This document shows, piece by piece, positions 1-6,958 of a stretch of DNA of 12,469 nucleotides (within the stretch, counting starts at the first letter, position 1; each line of letters opens with the position of its first letter). A program made the position numbers and the translations under genes. The stretch is from Patescibacteria group bacterium (GTDB taxonomy: Bacteria > Patescibacteriota > Minisyncoccia > Phycocordibacterales > Phycocordibacteraceae): contig JAHJZL010000034.1 in assembly GCA_018826405.1 (NCBI GenBank), positions 1-12,469 on the forward strand, given 5' to 3'. The notes below the pieces were generated by a model, which was given only the letters and a program-made list of their open reading frames with translations, ran no database searches and had not been told where the DNA came from.

Positions 1-143
1 GGTAAAAACAAGAAGCCCATAAGGGCTACTACTGCAATTACTGGCATAAATGAAAGCCGACCCGAAGGACGGCCTAACAAGGCTATAGTAGCAGACTTGA
101 CATAGCTTGTCAAGAGCTGTGAAGCAATTTCTTCATGTTTCAA
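1..143 (-). CDS. Possible 5' end of a membrane protein gene (partial, leaves window)
   Basis: A minus-strand frame is open from a stop at 192-194 down to position 1. The only in-frame candidate starts near the beginning are TTG codons, the first at 143, giving a peptide that begins MKHEEIASQLL and runs about 48 residues to the window edge. It has a polar N-terminus and then a hydrophobic stretch (FMPVIAVVALMGFLF) that looks like a first membrane helix or signal anchor. If real, the gene is divergent from the small membrane protein gene at 214. No convincing ribosome binding site or promoter was found, the start codon would be rare, and I recognise no family. It could also be a chance open frame. 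Confidence 0.3.
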   Translation of the reverse strand, partial: MKHEEIASQLLTSYVKSATIALLGRPSGRLSFMPVIAVVALMGFLFL

Positions 144-201
144 GGGTCCCGTTTTTGGGAAGTCAAGGGTATCAAATGCTGGAAATATGGCTTAAATACG
201 G

Positions 202-213
202 TATAATCAGGCC
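202..213 (+). promoter_or_regulatory. -10 element giving a probable leaderless start
   Basis: A perfect TATAAT lies at 202-207, and only six bases (caggcc) separate it from the ATG at 214. At the usual -10 to start distance, transcription would begin at or next to the A of the ATG, so the mRNA would be leaderless. No good -35 hexamer is visible 16-18 bases upstream. There is no Shine-Dalgarno sequence, which fits. Confidence 0.5.
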
Positions 214-516
214 ATGAGTAAAGCAACTAGAAAAGAGCGTGTTCTCTGGTTTAGAGCTAAGAACTACGGATGGGGTTGGTACCCTGTTACCTGGCAAGGA
301 TGGCTCGTAACGGCTGGATATGCCGCTGCATTTGCCAGCACCTTCCTCATCTTCGGTGCCTGGGCAGGGGCCGCTTCTGAGGCACAGGCGGACCTTAGAG
401 AAATGATATTTGGGGTTCTTGAATTTGGTATTGTGCTCGCCCTCTTATCCTATTCCCTCTTTAAGATCTGTATTCGATTTGGTGAGAAGCCTGAATGGCG
501 TTGGGGGAAGAAATAA
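214..516 (+). CDS. Small two-helix membrane protein, unknown function
   Basis: The 100-residue protein has a basic, aromatic N-terminus with the block KNYGWGWYPVTWQGW at about residues 16-31. Two predicted membrane helices follow, at about 32-53 and 64-86, with a short acidic loop between them (EAQADLRE). The C-terminal tail is basic (GEKPEWRWGKK). The tryptophan-rich block just before the first helix is the most distinctive part. I recall similar small proteins as hypothetical proteins in other bacteria, but I know of no assigned function. ATG 214 is chosen because a consensus -10 lies six bases upstream. The gene stands alone, convergent with nrdB, and its stop codon lies inside the following terminator palindrome. 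Confidence 0.8.
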   Translation: MSKATRKERVLWFRAKNYGWGWYPVTWQGWLVTAGYAAAFASTFLIFGAWAGAASEAQADLREMIFGVLEFGIVLALLSYSLFKICIRFGEKPEWRWGKK

Positions 517-555
517 GAAAATCGCCCTGAGTACTCAGGGCGATTTTCTTATTTC
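510..555. terminator. Bidirectional terminator, 46-bp perfect palindrome
   Basis: Positions 510-555 form a perfect inverted repeat centred between 532 and 533. The GC-rich core (TCGCCCTGAG and its complement) is flanked by A-tracts on one side and T-tracts on the other. It therefore reads as an intrinsic terminator on both strands, between the convergent small membrane protein gene (stop at 514-516, inside the palindrome) and nrdB (stop at 565-567). Confidence 0.9.
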
Positions 556-564
556 ACTTTAGTC

Positions 565-1599
565 TTACCAACTCAACTGCCCTCCTGTCTTGTACTCCGT
601 AACACGAGTCTCAAAGAAGTTCTTCTTCTTGTTGAGGTCTACAGCCTCTCCCATCCACGGGAATGGGTTCTCTACGTTGTACTGAGCAGGAAGACCGACT
701 GTGGCTAGTCTGCGATCTGCAATGTGCTCAATATACTGCTTGAATCCGTCTGCGTTCATTCCAAAGATTCCCTTAGGGAATACTTCTGTAGCAAAGGTGT
801 ACTCAAGCACAACAGCACGCTTCACAAGATCAACAATGCGCTGCTGGAACTCCGGAGTCCACAACTCTGGCTGCTCCTGCTTAATGGAGTTAATCATGTT
901 AATTCCGAAGTTCAGGTGCTGGCTTTCGTCTCGCATGATGTACTGAATCTGCTCAGCTGATCCTGTAAGTTTGTTCTGGCGCTGGAAACCAAACATAACT
1001 GCAAAGGAACTGTAGAAGAAGATTCCCTCAAGAATGAGTGAGAACACACAGAGATTTTCCAAGAAGAGCTGGTCGTTCTCAAACGTTCCTGTCTTGAAGT
1101 TAGGATCAAAGATTCCCTCGTTCAAATTCAAAACAAGATTGTCTTTGTTGTATATGGATTCAACTTCCCTATACATGTTGAAGATCTTGCTCTCATCCAT
1201 TCCCAGAGACTCAACGATGTACTGGTATGCGTGTGTGTGGATCGCCTCCTCGTATCCCTGGCGAAGAAGGTACATGCGGCACTCAGGACTCGTAATGTGC
1301 TTGTAGAGTGCAAGCACTACGTTATTAGCTGCAATAGAATCTGCAGTTGTGAAGAATCCAAGCACAGTCTCAAATGCCTGACGCTCGTCAGCAGTGAGTG
1401 CTGTAGTGCTTTTCCATTGCTCGATATCGCGCTGCATGGATATCTCAGTTGGAAGCCAGTGGTTACTATTCCCCACCATATACGCATCCCACGCAAAGGT
1501 ATGGCGCATCGGATAGAGCTGCATAACATCTGCATCTCCTCCGTTAATAATCTTGCGGTTATTAATGTCTACTGGTGCAGCACCTTTGTTGATGGGCAT
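565..1599 (-). CDS. nrdB: Class I ribonucleotide reductase beta subunit (NrdB, R2)
   Basis: This is the small, radical-generating subunit that drives reduction of ribonucleotides to deoxyribonucleotides together with NrdA. At 344 residues it is normal for the family. The dimetal site is complete: D87, E118, H121 (EAIHTHAY), E191 (LEGIFFY), E225 and H228 (RDESQH). The radical tyrosine is present at Y125, three residues after H121 plus one, as in E. coli Y122. This points to a tyrosyl-radical class Ia/Ib-type enzyme rather than a Tyr-less class Ic enzyme; the metal (Fe or Mn) cannot be read from sequence. The C-terminus (NFFETRVTEY, then GGQLSW) fits the tail that docks on NrdA. The gene follows nrdA by 43 bases on the same strand, so the two are probably one transcript. 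No close Shine-Dalgarno sequence precedes ATG 1599. Confidence 0.97.
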   Translation of the reverse strand: MPINKGAAPVDINNRKIINGGDADVMQLYPMRHTFAWDAYMVGNSNHWLPTEISMQRDIEQWKSTTALTADERQAFETVLGFFTTADSIAANNVVLALYKHITSPECRMYLLRQGYEEAIHTHAYQYIVESLGMDESKIFNMYREVESIYNKDNLVLNLNEGIFDPNFKTGTFENDQLFLENLCVFSLILEGIFFYSSFAVMFGFQRQNKLTGSAEQIQYIMRDESQHLNFGINMINSIKQEQPELWTPEFQQRIVDLVKRAVVLEYTFATEVFPKGIFGMNADGFKQYIEHIADRRLATVGLPAQYNVENPFPWMGEAVDLNKKKNFFETRVTEYKTGGQLSW

Positions 1600-1642
1600 A
1601 GGATATTGGGGTTAGTTCCTCTAATTCGGACAAAGCCGTGTA

Positions 1643-4501
1643 TTAACTCTCACAAGACTCACACACTCCCGCCTCTTCTCCAGCGGCAACACGAGCCATC
1701 TTTGCCTGCCACTCTTCTGGAGTAAATCCTCCAGGGACACTCGGCTCGGCAACAACTTCTACAACTTCAGCGGCTACAGCTTGTGCTGTTACAACTCCCG
1801 CCTTGCGGTTATGTGTTGATCCATACTCAGCAGTTGATACCGTTGCCTTCTCAACCTGAGACGCGCCAAGCGTACGGAGGTAGTAAGTTGTCTTTAGTCC
1901 CATCTGCCATGCAAGGAAGTAGATATCAGAGAGATCGCGTCCAGAGGTGCCGTTATAGAAGATGTTGAGTGACTGAGACTGGTCAATCCACTTTCCGCGA
2001 CGGGCTGCTGCCTCAACGAGCCACTTGCCATCAATTTCAAACACTTCCTTGTACTTCTCTTTAAGTGCGAGCGGCACTTCATCAATGTCCTGAATACTGC
2101 CGTCTGCATACTTAATGCGATTCAACATACCAGCACTCCAGAGTCCTGCCTGCTTAAGATCTTCAACAAGATACTTGTTCACTACGACGAACTCTCCCTC
2201 CTTGTTGCTCTTTACGTAGATGTTCTTGTAGATAGGTTCTACACAAGGAATACAACCCACAAGATTTGCTGTTGAAGCTGTTGGCGCAATAGCCATAGTG
2301 TTTGAGTTGCGCATGCCGTGCTCCTTTACGTGCTCACGTACTGGAGCCCAATCAAGCTTTCCTCCACGCTTAACCTTAATCTCCTCTCCGCGCTCCTTTT
2401 CAAGAAGGTCTACGGTGTCTTGCGGCATAAGTCCACGATCCCACTTAGATCCTTTGTATGAGGAGTAGGTGCCGCGTTCCTTAGCAAGCTCCGAAGAACC
2501 GAGGATTGCGTAGTACGCAACAACTTCCATACTCTCGTCAGCAAAGGAAAGCGCCTCTGAAGAATCAAACTGGATGTTCAGCATGTAGAGCGCGTCATGA
2601 TATCCGCGCACACCAAGCCCTACTGGACGGTGCCTTGTGTTTCCGTTATAGGAGTCAACTGTTGGATAGAAGTTGAGATCAATAACATTGTCTAGCATGC
2701 GGATTGCAGTGCGCGTAACACTTCCAACAAGTTCGTGATCAAATCGAAGCACTCCATTCTCGTCAGGAGTTACGAACTTCGCGAAGTTAAGTGAGCCGAG
2801 CGTACATACTGCAGTCTCATCATCTGAGGTGTTCAGCGTAATCTCTGTGCAGAGGTTTGAGTTGTGCACTACTCCCGCATGATCCTGTGGTGAGCGGATG
2901 TTTGAAGGATCCTTCCAGGTAATCCATGGGTGTCCTGTCTCAAACAACATAACAATCATCTTCTTCCAGAGGTCTGCAGCTGAGACACGCTTGAAGAGCT
3001 CAATCTCTCCCGCATCAACCTTTGCCTCGTACTCAACATATGCTTTCTCAAATGCTGCTCCGTAGGTCTCATGGAGATCAGGCACATCGTTTGGAGAGAA
3101 GAGTGTCCACTGTCCTCCGTCTCGCACACGCTTCATAAACAAATCTGGAATCCAGTTTGCTGTGTTGATGTCGTGCGTACGGCGTCGCTCGTCTCCCGTG
3201 TTTTTGCGAAGCTCCAAGAAATCCTCCACATCTAGGTGCCAGGTCTCAAGGTACACACACCCTGCACCTCGACGCTTTCCTGAGCGGTTAATAGCGATGT
3301 TTACATCGTTCGCAATCTTAAGGAATGGGACAATTCCCTGAGACCCAACTCCAGTGCCCTTGATAAAGGAGCCAGTTGCACGAACCTTCGTCCAATCAGT
3401 CCCTGTACCTCCTGACCACTTCAAATACTGTGCATTGTCTGCAATTGATTTGAAGATTCCGTCGAGCGAATCTGGCACACTGTTAAGGAAACAGTTACTC
3501 ATCTGCGCCTTCTTGAATCCAGACTGGAAGAGCGTACGCCCTCCTGGTGTGTAGTAGAAGTTAGACAGCACATCATAAAACTCAAGTGCTACGCGCTCTC
3601 GATCCTCTGGCTTCTCAGCGATTGCAAGACCCATAGCAATACGCATCCAGAGCATCTGCGGCGTCTCAAGCTGCTTTTTAAGCTTAGGATCTTCCATGCA
3701 GTACCGGCTGGACATGATTTCAAGTCCCATGTACTCGAACAAATAATCATTCTCAACCTTCATAGCACGAGCCATCTTCGCAAGATCAAACTCAGCCATG
3801 CGCTCGTCTAGATCTCCCTTTGCAACTAAGTCATTCATGTTGCGTACAAAGACGCGCTCATGAGCTGCGAGAGGGTCCTTGCTATCAAACTCAGGACCAA
3901 ATACTTCAGCGTACATGCGGTTGAGCAAGAGTCTTGCAGCAAGCTTTGAGTACGCAGGATCGCGCTCGATCATAGAACGGACAACCATGATGAGTGCCTT
4001 CCCAACTTCAGCAGTAGTCATGCCCTCATACAGCTCGTACTTGAGCTGACTCATGATTGCATCAATATCAAACGTCACTCCCTCTTCTGCAAAATGCGCC
4101 AAGGTCTGGCGCAATTTAGTTTCGTTAAAACGCTCCTGCTTTCCTGAAGCAGTGGTAATGAGAAGTCCCTGCTCCTCAATCTTCTCAAGAGTTTCCTGCT
4201 TCTTTTCTTCGCGAATCTTGGTGTGCTCGTAGCGATACACAATGTAGTGCTTTGCTACGCTCATGAACCCTGCCTCCATAAGGGCGAGTTCAACCAGGTC
4301 TTGAATATTCTCAACTGAAGGAGTGTGCTCCTCAGTATATTTCTGAGAGAGATCCTCTAGAACTCCTGCAGTAAGTGCTGCGAGTGCATCCTCTTCAATT
4401 GCTGTGTCGCAGCTTGAGAATGCTTTGCGTAGGGCGTCAGTAATCTTTACGTCTTCAAAATCAACGATGCTTCCGTTCCGCTTTTTGACCTGTTTCATCA
4501 T
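1643..4501 (-). CDS. nrdA: Class I ribonucleotide reductase alpha subunit (NrdA, R1)
   Basis: This is the catalytic subunit converting NDPs to dNDPs. Its 952 residues are long for the family because it seems to carry two N-terminal ATP-cone domains (about 3-93 and 112-200), which sense dATP/ATP. The second is the more degenerate. In the catalytic barrel, the redox pair is C337 (SNCFLN) and C566 (AVCTLG). The thiyl cysteine C551 sits in NLCTE with N549 and E553. Y873 and Y874 (TTYYLRT) are the radical-transfer tyrosines. The C-terminal redox pair C947/C950 (CESC) follows an Ala/Val/Glu-rich linker (about 902-922). All catalytic residues I looked for are present. Two adjacent ATGs (4501 and 4498) can start it. 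No Shine-Dalgarno sequence lies at normal distance, and the leader is hairpin-rich. Confidence 0.97.
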   Translation of the reverse strand: MMKQVKKRNGSIVDFEDVKITDALRKAFSSCDTAIEEDALAALTAGVLEDLSQKYTEEHTPSVENIQDLVELALMEAGFMSVAKHYIVYRYEHTKIREEKKQETLEKIEEQGLLITTASGKQERFNETKLRQTLAHFAEEGVTFDIDAIMSQLKYELYEGMTTAEVGKALIMVVRSMIERDPAYSKLAARLLLNRMYAEVFGPEFDSKDPLAAHERVFVRNMNDLVAKGDLDERMAEFDLAKMARAMKVENDYLFEYMGLEIMSSRYCMEDPKLKKQLETPQMLWMRIAMGLAIAEKPEDRERVALEFYDVLSNFYYTPGGRTLFQSGFKKAQMSNCFLNSVPDSLDGIFKSIADNAQYLKWSGGTGTDWTKVRATGSFIKGTGVGSQGIVPFLKIANDVNIAINRSGKRRGAGCVYLETWHLDVEDFLELRKNTGDERRRTHDINTANWIPDLFMKRVRDGGQWTLFSPNDVPDLHETYGAAFEKAYVEYEAKVDAGEIELFKRVSAADLWKKMIVMLFETGHPWITWKDPSNIRSPQDHAGVVHNSNLCTEITLNTSDDETAVCTLGSLNFAKFVTPDENGVLRFDHELVGSVTRTAIRMLDNVIDLNFYPTVDSYNGNTRHRPVGLGVRGYHDALYMLNIQFDSSEALSFADESMEVVAYYAILGSSELAKERGTYSSYKGSKWDRGLMPQDTVDLLEKERGEEIKVKRGGKLDWAPVREHVKEHGMRNSNTMAIAPTASTANLVGCIPCVEPIYKNIYVKSNKEGEFVVVNKYLVEDLKQAGLWSAGMLNRIKYADGSIQDIDEVPLALKEKYKEVFEIDGKWLVEAAARRGKWIDQSQSLNIFYNGTSGRDLSDIYFLAWQMGLKTTYYLRTLGASQVEKATVSTAEYGSTHNRKAGVVTAQAVAAEVVEVVAEPSVPGGFTPEEWQAKMARVAAGEEAGVCESCES

Positions 4502-4595
4502 AGGTAATCCCGTAGGTTACTCCGCACAGTAATAATCAGCCTTGGCGTGACGCCAGCAGGGATTTCTCTCCACTAGAGAACGCACCGTAGTGCAT
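4502..4595 (-). promoter_or_regulatory. Hairpin-rich 5' leader of nrdA (candidate cis-regulatory RNA)
   Basis: Read on the minus strand, the stretch before nrdA contains four hairpins in a row. AUGCAC-UACG-GUGCGU is at 4595-4580. UUCUCU/AGAGAA with a 5-nt loop is at 4580-4564 and shares one base with the first. UGGCG-UCA-CGCCA is at 4555-4543. GUAACC-UACG-GGaUUAC, with a bulged A, is at 4520-4504. Two have the very stable C(UACG)G tetraloop. The last ends two bases before the ATG and lies between a GGAG (4523-4520) and the start, so folding could set the spacing of a distant ribosome binding site. A weak -10-like TATTAC at 4534-4529 is an alternative reading with a much shorter leader. No known riboswitch class or NrdR box was recognised. 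Confidence 0.4.
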
Positions 4596-4698
4596 CTGTC
4601 CTCTCTGCATTCGGCTGTCCTTGCCTATGAATAGTACCTCTCTTCATGCAATTTTACGTGTGGATAGAGGAGCAGAAAACGTTCTGAAATTCTTTCAA

Positions 4699-4730
4699 CC
4701 CGTGCACCGTACGGGCCTGTATCTACAGGC
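4699..4730 (-). terminator. Hairpins after the small membrane protein gene
   Basis: Two overlapping hairpins can form just downstream of the stop at 4740. GCCTGT/ACAGGC with a 4-nt loop is at 4730-4715; CCCGT/ACGGG with a 7-nt loop is at 4715-4699. They share one base. No clear U-tract follows, so termination is uncertain; they may instead belong to a longer structured region upstream of nrdA. Confidence 0.25.
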
Positions 4731-4739
4731 TCAAAACAG

Positions 4740-5099
4740 CTACCGATATCCGTTTTTATACTGGTCTATAAAGCCCCAGAGAGATAGTGCGAGCATACTG
4801 AAAAATAGAGTTAGCAAAAGCCACTCGGGGAGTGTTTCTCCTCGAAAAAAGTAGAAATATAGTGCAACTCCTGCACCTAGAGAACCCAACACAATATCAG
4901 CCGCAACATTAGGCGGTGTTTCAAGAATTCCAAGTATCCATTCGTACACTTCCCACAAAACGAGTGCGGCAAGCGTACAGAGCACTGTTAGCACGATTGA
5001 GAATCCAATGGTGTAGAAAAGAAGCGCGATAAAAAACCCAGAGAGGAAATGCACTACTGACCAACCATCAACAAACGCACCGTGTTTCCATATATCCAT
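4740..5099 (-). CDS. Small multi-spanning membrane protein, unknown function
   Basis: The 119-residue protein is mostly hydrophobic, with about four predicted membrane helices (roughly 14-32, 33-52, 66-86 and 92-110). Polar residues are embedded in or near helices: H17 in VVHFLSG, E50 and E53 in WEVYEW, N64 and D68 in PNVAADIVLG. Histidine, paired glutamates and an Asn/Asp helix of this kind recall small membrane families such as VanZ-like or DUF2238-like proteins, but I cannot assign one. The start is ATG 5099; a -10-like TATGGT ends exactly six bases upstream, suggesting a leaderless mRNA. The gene is divergent from the response regulator gene, and the two share an 89-bp intergenic region containing a candidate operator. 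Confidence 0.75.
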   Translation of the reverse strand: MDIWKHGAFVDGWSVVHFLSGFFIALLFYTIGFSIVLTVLCTLAALVLWEVYEWILGILETPPNVAADIVLGSLGAGVALYFYFFRGETLPEWLLLTLFFSMLALSLWGFIDQYKNGYR

Positions 5100-5120
5100 T
5101 CCTACACCATACCAGAAGCT

Positions 5121-5155
5121 CCTTCATGAAGGCTTCATACAGTATTGTATATAAG
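5121..5155 (+). promoter_or_regulatory. Direct-repeat operator and -10 of the two-component operon
   Basis: CTTCAT occurs at 5122-5127 and again at 5133-5138, an 11-bp period (CTTCAT-N5-CTTCAT). This is the layout of PhoB/OmpR-family binding boxes. The first copy is also part of a 12-bp palindrome, CCTTCATGAAGG (5121-5132). About 9-11 bases further on is a -10-like TATATAAG (5148-5155), the usual spacing when such a box replaces the -35. The site is between divergent genes, so the regulator could control itself and the small membrane protein. Binding is inferred. Confidence 0.4.
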
Positions 5156-5188
5156 TAGTACATAGTTTTATCCCTAAATCACTCACCT

Positions 5189-5863
5189 ATGCGCATACTT
5201 ATCGTTGAAGACGAAGCGAAACTCGCTGAAGCACTCAAGCGAGGTCTTGAATCCAAAGGGTTCGCTGTTGACTGGATTGCTGAAAGCGAGAAAGCAAAGA
5301 CTCGCATCATGCTCTATCGCGACGAGTATGATCTCATTCTCATGGATCTTATGCTTCCAGGCATTGATGGCGCAACCATCACCAGAGAGGCGCGCGCGGC
5401 AGGAGTGACGACACCGATCATTGTGCTCACAGCGAGAGATGAAACTGAGTACAAAGTTGAGCTCCTCAACACTGGTGCTGATGATTATCTTGCAAAACCA
5501 TTCTCCTTTGAAGAATTAGTAGCGCGCATTAACGCAGTGCTCCGCCGTCCCGAGCAATCAGTGCACACAACACTTGAAGCAAGGGATATTATCCTTGACC
5601 CAGGCAGCAGAACCGTAACAAAAGGCGGCGAACCTATTGCACTAACCCTTAAAGAGTATTCTTTGCTTGAATACTTCATGCGAAACCCTGACGAGGCCCT
5701 TACTCGAGAAAGCATCCTAGACCACGTCTGGAGTTTTGACTTCCCTGGCTTCTCTAACGTTCTTGATGTACATATGAAGAATCTTCGGAAGAAGCTTGAT
5801 ACCTATGGAGATACACCCCTTTTTGAAACCGTCCGCGGCGTGGGCTACCGACTTAATCGATAA
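5189..5863 (+). CDS. OmpR/PhoB-family response regulator
   Basis: This is a 224-residue DNA-binding response regulator. The receiver domain (about 1-118) has the acidic pair E7/D8, the phosphoacceptor D53 in LILMDLMLPG, T81 and K103 (LAKPFS). The winged-helix output domain (about 127-223) has the usual ITL-KEY-LLEYF start, the recognition region VLDVHMKNLRKK and the terminal VRGVGYRL wing. The length is standard. No Shine-Dalgarno sequence precedes ATG 5189. A PhoB-like repeat box with a -10 lies upstream and may mediate autoregulation. The kinase gene overlaps its 3' end, so the two are translationally linked and almost certainly partners. The signal is unknown. Confidence 0.96.
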   Translation: MRILIVEDEAKLAEALKRGLESKGFAVDWIAESEKAKTRIMLYRDEYDLILMDLMLPGIDGATITREARAAGVTTPIIVLTARDETEYKVELLNTGADDYLAKPFSFEELVARINAVLRRPEQSVHTTLEARDIILDPGSRTVTKGGEPIALTLKEYSLLEYFMRNPDEALTRESILDHVWSFDFPGFSNVLDVHMKNLRKKLDTYGDTPLFETVRGVGYRLNR

Positions 5864-6935
5864 GTACCGGTATAACCCGTTCTACAAGACTGCAACGAAC
5901 GTCGTGTTCTTGCAGGTCTTGTTGGCGATTATCTCTATAGTCTTGTTTCTTGTTGGCATTAAGTATGTCCAGGAGACGACGCTTGAATCCATAACGCTAC
6001 AGATTCAAAACGCCATAATTACAGGCGCAACGACTACGGACACTACCCTTCCGCAGTCTATTGAAGAGGTCAGAGACCAAACGTTCTTGTACGCTTTTAT
6101 AGGCATTCTGTTTATGAATGCTTTCTTTGGGTTTCTTATTGCGCGCTTTGCGCTTTGGCCTACGCGCAATTCCCTTCAGTTCCAAAAGCGCTTTATTGGA
6201 AATGTCGCGCATGAGATACGTACACCGCTCGCTATTATTAAAACCAATACGGAAGTAGCGCTCTTTGATCCAAATCTCCCGAAAGCAACACGAGAGACGT
6301 ATGAAGAGATTATCGTAGAGCTTGATCGCATTTCAGAGACCATAAACAATCTCCTTTCTTTTGACACCCTTACGCGTCCAAGGCGCATGCTCAAAACTCC
6401 TGTTGATATAGCGCAGATTGCAGAGATTGTAGCTGAGCGACACAAGGCGCTTGCAGATTCAAGAGGTATTGCGCTTTCTGTTATTTCAGGAGAGACCCGC
6501 CACGCTCACGGCAATGCAGTAGCTCTTGACCAAGTTATAACGAACCTTGTTAAGAATGCTGTTAACTACACTCCTGAAAACAAAAACGGCTCCGTAACCA
6601 TACATATTGAGCCCGAGGAAAAGAATAAGATCGCGATACGTGTGCTTGATACTGGTGTAGGCATTAATCAGAAAGATCTTTTCCATATCTTTGAACCGTT
6701 TTACCGAGGAGATATGTCACGCGCACGAGGTATTGGTACAGGAACATCGGGTCTCGGGCTTGCTATTGTTAATGAAATTGTACGCATCCATAAAGGAGCA
6801 ATCAGCATTCGCAGTACTCCAGGCACGGGTACAGAGATACGCGTTGTACTTCCTGCTGCTGGCAAGCAGTACCTGCCAGACCCACTTGAAGACGGAAAGA
6901 CTAAGACTAACGAAGTGTCCGTAGACTTTTCATGA
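5805..6935 (+). CDS. Membrane sensor histidine kinase (HisKA/HATPase_c)
   Basis: This is the cognate kinase of the preceding regulator, 376 residues from ATG 5805. Two membrane helices (about 31-52 and 95-116) enclose a short outside loop of some 40 residues, too small for a typical sensor domain. There is almost no linker and no clear HAMP before HisKA, whose phosphoacceptor is H136 in NVAHEIRTPL. The ATPase domain shows the N-box (ITNLVKNAVN, N247 and N251), G1 (LDTGVG, D282), F-box (FEPFYRG) and G2 (GTSGLGLAIV). The start is uncertain: ATG 5805 overlaps the regulator gene by 59 bases and TTG 5796 by 68. The next in-frame option, GTG 5904, would cut off the segment before the first helix. 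Confidence 0.93.
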   Translation: MEIHPFLKPSAAWATDLIDKYRYNPFYKTATNVVFLQVLLAIISIVLFLVGIKYVQETTLESITLQIQNAIITGATTTDTTLPQSIEEVRDQTFLYAFIGILFMNAFFGFLIARFALWPTRNSLQFQKRFIGNVAHEIRTPLAIIKTNTEVALFDPNLPKATRETYEEIIVELDRISETINNLLSFDTLTRPRRMLKTPVDIAQIAEIVAERHKALADSRGIALSVISGETRHAHGNAVALDQVITNLVKNAVNYTPENKNGSVTIHIEPEEKNKIAIRVLDTGVGINQKDLFHIFEPFYRGDMSRARGIGTGTSGLGLAIVNEIVRIHKGAISIRSTPGTGTEIRVVLPAAGKQYLPDPLEDGKTKTNEVSVDFS

Positions 6936-6956
6936 AGTCGTTCACGTTGAGTTCAC
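6929..6956 (+). promoter_or_regulatory. TTCAY repeats resembling the regulator box
   Basis: TTCAT at 6929, TTCAC at 6941 and TTCAC at 6952 are spaced 12 and 11 bp. The last two lie in GTTCAC-N5-GTTCAC, the same architecture as CTTCAT-N5-CTTCAT ahead of the regulator gene. They sit at the kinase stop codon, just before the structured RNA region. A second binding site is conceivable, but the motif is short and the only -10-like sequence nearby (TAGAGT, 6968-6973) is weak and would start transcription inside the predicted fold. Confidence 0.2.
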
Positions 6957-6958
6957 CG

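Noticed and set aside
96..114. CTTGACA-TAGCT-TGTCAAG inverted repeat
   Set aside because: A perfect 7-bp hairpin, but it is more than 85 bases from the next start, has no T-tract and may lie inside a minus-strand coding region; too little to call an operator or terminator.
1231..1725. 164-codon plus-strand frame opposite nrdB and nrdA
   Set aside because: It lies antisense to two genes with complete catalytic motifs and shows no domain; a shadow frame.
4502..4739. Known riboswitch or NrdR box upstream of nrdA
   Set aside because: I compared it from memory with cobalamin, glycine, SAM, TPP and THF consensus cores and with the NrdR palindrome; none matched.
4621..4854. 77-codon plus-strand frame in the nrdA upstream region
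   Set aside because: Half of it is antisense to the small membrane protein gene, and the rest crosses several hairpins; the translation looks random.
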